The position numbers and the translations under genes were made by a program. Positions 7,043-12,899 of a stretch of 17,200 nt of DNA are shown here, piece after piece (position 1 is the stretch's first letter; each line of letters opens with the position of its first letter). This DNA comes from an uncultured Lachnobacterium sp. (GTDB lineage Bacteria; Bacillota; Clostridia; Lachnospirales; Lachnospiraceae), in contig URYB01000016.1 of NCBI GenBank assembly GCA_900552085.1, forward strand, positions 1 to 17,200. The letters are read 5' to 3'. Below the pieces are notes generated by a model. It searched no databases. It was given only the letters and a program-made list of their open reading frames with translations, and was not told the origin of the DNA.

Positions 7043-9013
7043 CTATCTTCTGCCCTCATCTAATTCTGCAATCTCACCCGACTGGTACGCACGAATCAGT
7101 TCTTTTAACTCCTCAATCCTGCTCATCATTCGTTTTCCATAATCTGTATCCCCTACCAGTATACGCCGGTCTGCATATTCTACAGCTTCCTGATGGGAAA
7201 CGATATCAAGCTCATCCCTAACCGCAGAATCCGAAAAATCAAATGGTTCATGTGCAGACAAAGTCAATCCATAAGAATTGTAGGTCAGTGTATAACCTGC
7301 TATTCCTGTCTTGCGTCGGTAAGTCTTGGAAAATCCGCCGTCAATCAATATCAGCTTTCCATTACATTTTACCGGACTTTCTCCTGCCATACGCTCCACT
7401 GGAACGTGACCGTTAATAATATGAACTCTTCCATCTTTCAATCCGAATTCATGCAGAATCTTGTCTGCGGTCTCCGGTTTGTTGAATAAATGATAATATG
7501 CATTCTTGCTTTCATGATGCATTTTTTTATCTTCCAGAAAATACCGTTCAAATGTTGCCATTTTGCTGCGTCCATACAATGGTGAATTTGGCGCCGTCCA
7601 GATATACCACATCATATCCCTGCCTTTTTCGCGTTCTTCTTTATCCAGCGAGAAAAACGCCTTGCGGACATAAGATTCCAGCACATCATAGAGTTCTTTT
7701 CCACTGTAATATTTTCCATAGATATTTACTTTTGCAAAACTGCCATCCTCATTCATCGGTACACATCCATGATACAGCAGGTTTCCATTATAAATTTTGT
7801 ACATGCTGCCACGTTTCAGCATCAGTCTTACGTGTCTTTGCAGCTTTTCACAATGAATAAATGAGGTTCTCAGTCTCGCCATCACTTCCGTCTCTTCCGG
7901 CGTCAGTTCATATGGATTCTCCGGATCGATCGTTGGAAAATAGGTATCCAGCATCGGATATTCCTGCCCATCAATTTCTACTGTTTTCTTTTCATAATTG
8001 ATTTTGTGCAAAAGGCAACGGTTCTGCATGCCAAAATCGGGCCATTTCTGAACCAGCTGTCCTTCCAGTTTAAATCGAATGATAGCAATTGCCTTGTGCA
8101 TCTTGCGGTTCATCTCGGTCTCTTTTTTGCTCCGCTCCTCATCCGTTGAATTTTTCAGCACAAAGCGTTCACATGGATCATCTTTATAGGCATCCATCGC
8201 AAATGTTGCCAGAGGAACCATGTTGATACCATATCCATCTTCGATCAGATCCAGATTTCCATAACGGATGCTTGTACGAATGACAGCTGCAACACATGCC
8301 AACTGTCCCGTTGCCGCTCCCATCCATACCATATCATGATTTCCCCACTGGATATCAAAAGAATGATACTTTTCCAGACGGTCCATAATCAGATCCGGCG
8401 ATGGTCCCCTGTCATAAATGTCCCCCAGAATATGTAAATGATCAATAACCAGACGTTGAATCAGTTCCGCCAGCGCTACTATGAAATTGTCCGTCTGCCC
8501 CAGTTCTACAATCGTATTGACAATAGCCTCATAATACGCTTCTTTATTCAGGACCTCCTGCTTTTCGGTAATCAGTTCCTCGATCACATACGCATAATCT
8601 TCCGGCAAAGCCTTACGTACTTTCGATCTTGTATATTTCGATGAAACAGTTTTGCAGACTTCAATCAAACGATACAGCGTGATTTTGTACCAGTTCTCCA
8701 TATCTTCTTCCTGCTGCTTTACCAGTTCAATTTTCTTCTGTGGATAGTAAATAAGCGTTGCCAGAGACATTTTGTCTGCCGTACTCAGTGTATGCCCAAA
8801 TACATCATCTATCTTCTTTCGTACTGCTCCTGACCCATTGCGAAGTACATGGGAAAAGGCGCGGAACTCTCCGTGAATGTCCGACAAAAAATGTTCCGTT
8901 CCTTTTGGCAGATATAAGATCGACTGCAGGTTTATAATTTCTGTCGACGCCCGGCCTATCGTCGGATACAATTCCGCAAGCTGCTCCAGGTAATGTATAC
9001 GTTCTTTTTCCAC
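7043..9013 (-). CDS. fbp: fructose-1,6-bisphosphatase, class III (Firmicutes type)
   Basis: Hydrolyses fructose-1,6-bisphosphate to fructose-6-phosphate in gluconeogenesis, in the cytoplasm. The 656-residue protein matches the usual size of the class III enzyme, which has a calcineurin-like metallophosphatase core unrelated to E. coli Fbp. Metal-site motifs are visible: SDIHGEF (DIHGE at 45-49), GDIYDRG (197-203) and GNHD (224-227), with a downstream INGHVPV histidine motif. The start is a GTG at 9013: AGGAAGAGGTG lies 5-6 nt upstream and the family's N-terminus begins at this point. Reading on to a TTG at 9154 would add 47 residues that are unlike the family and would begin at a terminator hairpin. 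It is the first gene of a four-gene operon with the coiled-coil protein, response regulator and kinase, an unusual partner set for a housekeeping enzyme. Confidence 0.95.
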   Translation of the reverse strand: MEKERIHYLEQLAELYPTIGRASTEIINLQSILYLPKGTEHFLSDIHGEFRAFSHVLRNGSGAVRKKIDDVFGHTLSTADKMSLATLIYYPQKKIELVKQQEEDMENWYKITLYRLIEVCKTVSSKYTRSKVRKALPEDYAYVIEELITEKQEVLNKEAYYEAIVNTIVELGQTDNFIVALAELIQRLVIDHLHILGDIYDRGPSPDLIMDRLEKYHSFDIQWGNHDMVWMGAATGQLACVAAVIRTSIRYGNLDLIEDGYGINMVPLATFAMDAYKDDPCERFVLKNSTDEERSKKETEMNRKMHKAIAIIRFKLEGQLVQKWPDFGMQNRCLLHKINYEKKTVEIDGQEYPMLDTYFPTIDPENPYELTPEETEVMARLRTSFIHCEKLQRHVRLMLKRGSMYKIYNGNLLYHGCVPMNEDGSFAKVNIYGKYYSGKELYDVLESYVRKAFFSLDKEEREKGRDMMWYIWTAPNSPLYGRSKMATFERYFLEDKKMHHESKNAYYHLFNKPETADKILHEFGLKDGRVHIINGHVPVERMAGESPVKCNGKLILIDGGFSKTYRRKTGIAGYTLTYNSYGLTLSAHEPFDFSDSAVRDELDIVSHQEAVEYADRRILVGDTDYGKRMMSRIEELKELIRAYQSGEIAELDEGRR

Positions 9014-9053
9014 AAAAACACCTCTTCCTGTATTAGATTCAATAGTTATAATA

Positions 9054-9081
9054 ATTTTATCATAAAAAGCCCTTTTTGTAA
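9054..9081 (-). promoter_or_regulatory. candidate promoter of the fbp operon
   Basis: On the minus strand, TTACAA (9076-9081) and TAAAAT (9054-9059) are separated by 16 bp and sit about 40-70 bp upstream of the GTG start. The -10 matches the sigma-A consensus in 5 of 6 positions, while the -35 is poor. A second route of transcription from the promoter near 9253-9281 is possible if the terminator at 9152-9175 is leaky. Confidence 0.35.
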
Positions 9082-9151
9082 GCCTAACATATTGAAAATT
9101 TTGTGAACACACCGTATTGTTGAGTGAATTCCAAAAGAATTTCCTATACAG

Positions 9152-9175
9152 CAAAAAAGCGGGATTTCTCCCGCT
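9152..9175 (-). terminator. Rho-independent terminator upstream of fbp (minus strand)
   Basis: On the minus strand, AGCGGGA and TCCCGCT form a perfect 7-bp GC-rich stem with loop GAAA (a tetraloop), followed by TTTTTT. On the plus strand no T-run follows. It points towards fbp, about 140 bp before its start, yet no minus-strand gene precedes it. It therefore ends either a short RNA or a leader of the fbp transcript. Confidence 0.8.
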
Positions 9176-9246
9176 CTCTTGCCTGACTGAATTTGACTAT
9201 TATTTTTACTATTTCATTATAATTTTTCATACACTTCAAATAAAGT
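9152..9246 (-). ncRNA. possible short RNA or attenuated fbp leader (about 95 nt)
   Basis: A minus-strand promoter-like pair, TTGACA (9276-9281, perfect -35) and TAAAAA (9253-9258, 4 of 6), has an exact 17-bp spacer. It would start a transcript near 9246 that runs to the terminator at 9152-9175. A dyad GTCAAAAG / CTTTTGAAC (about 9277-9300) overlaps the -35 box. The RNA is AU-rich and otherwise shows little structure. No riboswitch or T-box signature was recognised. This is inference from promoter plus terminator. Confidence 0.28.
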
Positions 9247-9316
9247 CCAACTTTTTTACGAAATTAGACGGTTTTTGTCAAAAGCAGCTCACTTTTGAAC
9301 CATATGTAATCTTTTC

Positions 9317-9345
9317 TTGTATATTTTCGTGTTTATTATTATAAT
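9317..9345 (+). promoter_or_regulatory. promoter of the XRE/S24-like regulator gene
   Basis: TTGTAT (9317-9322) and a perfect TATAAT (9340-9345) are separated by exactly 17 bp, about 70 bp before the regulator's ATG. The -10 box is the centre of the 12-bp palindrome TTATTATAATAA (9336-9347), which could be an autoregulatory site, although at this AT content it may be chance. Confidence 0.55.
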
Positions 9346-9413
9346 AACATTAGCAATATATGAGCCAATCCCCATTATTGCCGCACAAATATAACAGAAA
9401 TGAGGATTTTTCC

Positions 9414-10154
9414 ATGACCAGAGAAGAAATGATGGATAACTTGGGAAATAATTTGGAAAAAGAACGTATTGCTCTTCATTTTTCACAGTCCCAAATGGCC
9501 GAGGCACTTGATATGTCCCTCTCTTCTTACAAAAGAATTATTAACGGAGAAACCAATCGCATTGATTTCTACACGATCTATTTAATGTACAAACTTACCA
9601 ATAAATTTTCTTATGAGCTATGTGGGATTCCGATTCCGGAATTAGAGACCTGTAATGCATTGCAGAGACTCTCCCCCTCCCAGCAGCGTTTTATCAATGG
9701 TGTCATTGATTTTGAGAAAGAATTTTCGCAGGACCTTAACGATAATGAATCCGCCGATGATTATGTGACAATGATCATTCCAAGCGGTGATATGCAGGAT
9801 GGTATGATTTACGATTCCTGCTCACTGGAAAAAATCAACGTATCTGCATATCAGAAACGTTACAACGGCATCATCGACTGCGCAATCAAAATAACCACCA
9901 ATCATCTCCATCCTGTATACTTTTTAAACGATATTTTATTGATCAGCCGCCAACCCATCCGTGACGGCGATACCGGAGTATTCATCAATAAAGCAACTGG
10001 ACTTGCCTATATCCGTCGGTTTCATCAGACGAATCCCTGCCGGCTCGAACCGATCTGTCACTACGGAACACCTTTTCTTATTGACAGTAATAATGCTGCA
10101 GAGATGTCTCACTGGATCAAATTTGGTTACGTTGTTACAAAAATAAGATCCTGA
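9414..10154 (+). CDS. XRE-family transcriptional regulator with a degenerate S24/LexA-like C-terminal domain
   Basis: A 246-residue predicted DNA-binding regulator, the only large plus-strand gene. Residues about 5-60 form a helix-turn-helix of the XRE/Cro type (LHFSQSQMAEALDMSLSSYKRIINGE). From about residue 115 the pattern resembles the S24 peptidase fold of LexA and CI-type repressors (DCAIKITTNHLHPVYFLNDILLISRQ, then DGDTGVFINKATGLAYIRRF). The position where the catalytic Ser-Met usually sits reads Thr-Asn-His, and the usual lysine position reads Arg201/Arg202, so self-cleavage is not expected; it would sense something in another way. The ATG at 9414 is preceded by GAGG at 8-nt spacing, whereas an in-frame ATG at 9360 has no ribosome binding site. 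It is convergent with the candidate RNA at 10186-10501 and lies upstream of the small cysteine peptide gene. The S24 assignment rests on pattern recognition only. Confidence 0.8.
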   Translation: MTREEMMDNLGNNLEKERIALHFSQSQMAEALDMSLSSYKRIINGETNRIDFYTIYLMYKLTNKFSYELCGIPIPELETCNALQRLSPSQQRFINGVIDFEKEFSQDLNDNESADDYVTMIIPSGDMQDGMIYDSCSLEKINVSAYQKRYNGIIDCAIKITTNHLHPVYFLNDILLISRQPIRDGDTGVFINKATGLAYIRRFHQTNPCRLEPICHYGTPFLIDSNNAAEMSHWIKFGYVVTKIRS

Positions 10155-10185
10155 ATGCATTACATATCCCTTTTTACGCATTTTA

Positions 10186-10501
10186 ATAGGCGCCATCCGA
10201 ATTTTTCTTTTCCGATGACGCCTATCACTGTTCATTCTCCAATGGAATGTACCTCACTTTACTTCTTTTGTTTCTCTTACATTCTTCTCTATTCGTTTAC
10301 CTCAAATGGCTATCTGAAAGTTCTTCTTCGCTTTCACTTTCCTCTTTTGTATTTCCGCCACTGGTTTCCTTAGTTCGAATGTTGTGCTAAGTTGCTCCCT
10401 GCCAATACTTATGTTCCCTTTGGACCGTACCTCCTGTTTTCTTTCTGACCTCGAAGCTTTCTCGTCACTTCGTAGGATTTATTGTTTTCTGTTCTTTTGT
10501 T
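10186..10501 (-). ncRNA. candidate structured noncoding RNA, about 315 nt, purine-rich
   Basis: No credible reading frame exists here on either strand, but the minus-strand product would be rich in A and G with many local helices. From its 5' end these are CCTACGAAG/CTTCGAGG (10449-10476), GUAUU/AAUAC (10404-10408 with 10349-10353) enclosing CUUAG/CUAAG (10387-10391 with 10369-10373), GAAAGU/ACUUUC (10336-10341 with 10316-10321) and CAUUC/GAAUG (10245-10249 with 10233-10237). A 16-position 3' hairpin spans 10186-10225; there one position is a C-A mismatch on the plus strand but a G-U pair on the minus strand, which favours minus-strand RNA. A near-consensus promoter sits right at the 5' end. 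The 3' hairpin lacks a good U-tail, so the 3' end is uncertain. It does not match what I know of RNase P RNA, tmRNA, SRP RNA, 6S RNA or T-box leaders. Confidence 0.45.
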
Positions 10502-10507
10502 GTATTT

Positions 10508-10536
10508 AATATATCACGCAATAACATACATGTCAA
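10508..10536 (-). promoter_or_regulatory. near-consensus sigma-A promoter of the candidate noncoding RNA
   Basis: On the minus strand the -35 is a perfect TTGACA (10531-10536), the spacer is exactly 17 bp and the -10 is TATATT (10508-10513, 5 of 6). Transcription would start near 10501. This is the best promoter in the window, and no protein-coding gene lies downstream of it for more than 1 kb on that strand. Confidence 0.75.
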
Positions 10537-10540
10537 TATA

Positions 10541-10604
10541 TTTTTTCACTTTTTTATTATTTTTAATGTTTTATTTTTAAATAGTTTTATTTTTATATAT
10601 TTTT
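10541..10604 (-). promoter_or_regulatory. phased A-tract (UP-element-like) upstream of the noncoding-RNA promoter
   Basis: Immediately behind the -35 box the minus strand carries A-runs of 4-6 bases with centres near 10543, 10552, 10562, 10576, 10587, 10592 and 10602. Most are spaced about one helical turn apart. Such tracts bend DNA and bind the RNA polymerase alpha subunit. The runs are seen; the effect is inferred from known UP elements. Confidence 0.5.
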
Positions 10605-10719
10605 CAGACTATTTGTATTATTCCTATTGTTTACATTTCTTGATGTTACGTATTTACACATTCTTCCTCAATTGGAAACAACCTCATATTGCGAACTTAT
10701 TACATAATTGTTACAATTC

Positions 10720-10742
10720 ATTTGTACTTAGCTAATACAAAT
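10720..10742. promoter_or_regulatory. palindromic candidate operator before the cysteine peptide gene
   Basis: Outer arms ATTTGTA (10720-10726) and TACAAAT (10736-10742) are perfectly complementary and enclose the self-palindrome TTAGCTAA (10728-10735), with one unpaired C. This gives a 23-bp near-perfect dyad ending 5 bp before the ribosome binding site. A weak promoter TTACAA (10711-10716), 16 bp, TAATAC (10733-10738) would overlap it. The adjacent XRE regulator is the obvious candidate binder, by inference only. Confidence 0.45.
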
Positions 10743-10763
10743 ATTTGAAAGGAGGATATTATT

Positions 10764-10829
10764 ATGTGTTTCAAACTTTTCAATAATTGTGATTTACTGA
10801 CATTTATCCGTAATTGTTTCGGATGCTAA
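10764..10829 (+). CDS. 21-residue four-cysteine peptide, function unknown
   Basis: A tiny gene encoding 21 residues, MCFKLFNNCDLLTFIRNCFG ending in Cys. A perfect ribosome binding site AAAGGAGG (10748-10755) lies 8 nt before the ATG, and a strong terminator begins about 20 nt after the stop, so it is a complete single-gene transcription unit. The cysteines are at positions 2, 9, 18 and 21 (C-x6-C-x8-C-x2-C), with Phe, Leu and Ile between them and only Lys4, Asp10 and Arg16 charged. It could be an amphipathic membrane-active or signalling peptide, a small metal-binding peptide or a short toxin. I recognise no family. It is not an attenuation leader for a downstream gene, because the next gene is on the other strand. 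Translation is well supported, but function is not. Confidence 0.6.
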   Translation: MCFKLFNNCDLLTFIRNCFGC

Positions 10830-10850
10830 TAAAAAGCAAACAAATACATG

Positions 10851-10890
10851 AAAATGGCTGTCGCATCAATTGATGTGACAGCCATTTTTT
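10851..10890 (+). terminator. strong terminator of the peptide gene, probably bidirectional
   Basis: A long stem (AAAATGGCTGTC, one G-T wobble, then the self-palindrome CATCAATTGATG, then GACAGCCATTTT) is followed by a run of T on the plus strand. Read on the minus strand it ends in TTTTC, so it can also stop transcripts coming from the exonuclease gene, whose stop codon is 25 bp away. Confidence 0.88.
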
Positions 10891-10914
10891 ATTCAGCACC
10901 TGAATAGTTACCGC

Positions 10915-11595
10915 CTATATATTTTCCGTATAACGGCATCCCGGAAATCCACTACAGCCCCAGAATTCTCCAAATCGACCATTTCGCTTTTTCATTGGCT
11001 GCCCACAGATTGGACAGAGTTTCACTTTCGTTTTTCCGCCTCTGGATCCATCCATTTCCTTTGCCAGCCGCTCAAACACCTGTTGATTCATACGGCAATC
11101 ATTCAATGCACGATGCGCGCCTTCCGTCGAAATTCCATAATACTGTGCCAGATCACTCAGTCTGTGATGTCCAAGATCCGGCAGGCACAGGCGCGCCAGT
11201 TTCAAAGTATCTATGTAATCATTGGTCACCGTCTGCCCAAAATATCTCTCACTGTCCCGATACAGAAATTTCATATCAAAGCTGTTGATATTATGCCCCA
11301 CCAGAATACTGTCCCCGACAAAATCCATGAACACCTGCAAAATCTCTTCAAATTCCGGAGCCTCTGCCACCATATCATCCGTGATATGATTCACCATACT
11401 TGCCGCAAACGGAATCGGTCTCCCTGGATTCACCAGCTGGCTGAACTCATCAACGATCACGCCGCTTTGCACTTTCACTGCCGATATCTCGATCACTTCG
11501 TCGTAGTTGCATGAAGTTCCCGTCGTTTCCAGATCAAATAAAACATAATCCGGAACATATTTATTGATTAATCTTCCTTTTGTATTTCCTAACAT
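10915..11595 (-). CDS. DnaQ-like 3'-5' exonuclease fused to a zinc ribbon
   Basis: A 226-residue DEDDh exonuclease related to the proofreading subunit epsilon of DNA polymerase III. Exo I is DLETTG (Asp21, Glu23), Exo II is HNINSFDMKFL (Asp107) and Exo III is HRALNDC (His161, Asp166), so all catalytic residues are present. After about residue 190 comes a four-cysteine zinc ribbon (Cys194, Cys197, Cys214, Cys220; LCPICGQPM, then FWGCSGFPGCRY) of the kind found at the C-terminus of type IA topoisomerases, where it binds single-stranded DNA. Firmicutes replicate with PolC, which carries its own exonuclease, so this is probably a repair or DNA-processing enzyme rather than the replicative proofreader. 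AAGGAAG precedes the ATG. It is 61 bp downstream of the dehydratase-activase-related gene and may share its transcript. Confidence 0.92.
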   Translation of the reverse strand: MLGNTKGRLINKYVPDYVLFDLETTGTSCNYDEVIEISAVKVQSGVIVDEFSQLVNPGRPIPFAASMVNHITDDMVAEAPEFEEILQVFMDFVGDSILVGHNINSFDMKFLYRDSERYFGQTVTNDYIDTLKLARLCLPDLGHHRLSDLAQYYGISTEGAHRALNDCRMNQQVFERLAKEMDGSRGGKTKVKLCPICGQPMKKRNGRFGEFWGCSGFPGCRYTENI

Positions 11596-11656
11596 TTGCT
11601 TCTTCCTTATTGTAATTGCCTGTAACTATTCCAACCGCATTTACAAAAACGCACGA

Positions 11657-12859
11657 TTATCTCATATCTACCAGCATCTTCACACGGTTGTATACATTTA
11701 ATTCCGAACCGCTGGAATCTACATCCACACTGACAATTCTCGCATCCGGCATTCGCCGTTGTAACGAAGGATATAAGCCTCTGCCACAACAGTGATTGAC
11801 CATACAGCCAAACGGCTGTACCGCCACAATCTTCCTGCAATCATGTTTCACATGTCCGACGATTTCTCCCCCAATCAGCCATCCATCCCCTATGTTGTAA
11901 TGAAAGCTGACATAGTCCTGTGCTTCTTTTTTCAATGTTGCAAAATTCTCCATACAATAAAAACCATATTGACGCAGAGACTGCAACATTGCATTCTGTA
12001 AAGAAGTAAACAATTTCAAAACAACCTTATACAACAATGCTTCCATTCTTCCGGATTCCTTAAAATGTGAATCCATATAGTACATTGCATACCAGGAAAG
12101 GCCATTGGTATGACTTTCGCAGCCTTGTTCTTCAAGAAATCGCACCATATTCCAGTTTCCCAGATGACAGTACTTGATGTAAATTTCTCCCACAATGCCA
12201 ATTCGCTGCTTTTTGCAATCAATTTTTGGCATTCTCTGAAAATCAGCAGCAATCTTTTGGAAATTTCGTTTCATATGGCGAATAGTAAGATTTTTTCCAC
12301 ATATGATGTCTTCAGAAAGCACGTGTATCCACTTCTTCCAGATATTTTCCGCCTCGCCGCTCTTTGTCTCATACGGACGTGTCTGCTGCAACAATGCCAT
12401 CAGGATATCTCCATAAAATAATCCAAACAGCGCACGCCACACCATTCCCGGCTCGATCTGAAACTGTTCCTCTTTTTCGAGTCCTTTCAAATTCAACGCC
12501 AGTACCTTTACCTGTGGAAAACCGGCTTTTGCCACTGCTCTGCGCAATACGCCCGTATAGTTTGATCCCCGGCAGGCATCCCCTGCTGAGGGCATCAAAA
12601 GTCTTGTCCGGTTCAAATCATATTTACCGGATTGCAGTGCCGCAATCATCTGCCCCGTGATCAGAATAATCGGATAACACATATCATTATTTACATATTT
12701 TAATCCAATGTTAACGATATTCTCATCATTTTCCAACACAACCGGGTGATAATTTTTTGAATAAAATGCATACTTCAACAGCGGAAAATGCATATCCAGC
12801 ATCGCCGGAATGAGCAGGATATATTTTTCCCTGTTGCTGTTTTCATCAATCCGATACAT
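11657..12859 (-). CDS. 2-hydroxyacyl-CoA dehydratase activase-related protein (COG3581-like), stand-alone
   Basis: A 400-residue protein resembling the part of the activase-related (DUF2229/COG3580-COG3581) family that is related to 2-hydroxyacyl-CoA dehydratase subunits. Three conserved cysteine motifs typical of the group are visible: NDMCYP (Cys61), GDACRGSNY (Cys96) and QPFGCMVNH (Cys352), likely ligands of an iron-sulfur cluster. GDGWLIGGEIV lies at about 324-334. In relatives this region is usually accompanied by, or fused to, an ATPase activase (COG1924) that is absent here, so it must work with a partner elsewhere or has a different job. GGGAAG precedes the ATG. It follows the FMN-dependent 2-hydroxy-acid dehydrogenase by 40 bp, suggesting joint handling of 2-hydroxy acids or their CoA esters. 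The family assignment is good; the reaction is not known. Confidence 0.78.
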   Translation of the reverse strand: MYRIDENSNREKYILLIPAMLDMHFPLLKYAFYSKNYHPVVLENDENIVNIGLKYVNNDMCYPIILITGQMIAALQSGKYDLNRTRLLMPSAGDACRGSNYTGVLRRAVAKAGFPQVKVLALNLKGLEKEEQFQIEPGMVWRALFGLFYGDILMALLQQTRPYETKSGEAENIWKKWIHVLSEDIICGKNLTIRHMKRNFQKIAADFQRMPKIDCKKQRIGIVGEIYIKYCHLGNWNMVRFLEEQGCESHTNGLSWYAMYYMDSHFKESGRMEALLYKVVLKLFTSLQNAMLQSLRQYGFYCMENFATLKKEAQDYVSFHYNIGDGWLIGGEIVGHVKHDCRKIVAVQPFGCMVNHCCGRGLYPSLQRRMPDARIVSVDVDSSGSELNVYNRVKMLVDMR

Positions 12860-12899
12860 TACGCTTCCCTTTTACCTGTTCCCGCACATGCGAGTTTTC

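Noticed and set aside
9014..9154. N-terminal extension of fbp to a TTG start
   Set aside because: The extension begins at a terminator hairpin, crosses the likely promoter and is unlike the family, while the GTG at 9013 has a good ribosome binding site.
9144..9230. 28-codon minus-strand frame before fbp
   Set aside because: It reads straight through the terminator stem and has only a weak GAAGTG upstream; probably chance.
10155..10373. 72-residue plus-strand frame after the regulator
   Set aside because: It starts with no ribosome binding site directly at the regulator stop, has Phe/Tyr-biased composition, and lies opposite the candidate RNA.
10381..10500. T-box or other known riboswitch in the purine-rich RNA
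   Set aside because: A GGAGGTACGGTCC stretch recalls a T-box core but is near the 5' end, lacks the conserved GGTACCGCG sequence and has no aminoacyl or biosynthetic gene downstream.
10764..10890. Peptide plus terminator as a translational attenuator
   Set aside because: No plus-strand gene follows the terminator, so there is nothing for it to control in cis.
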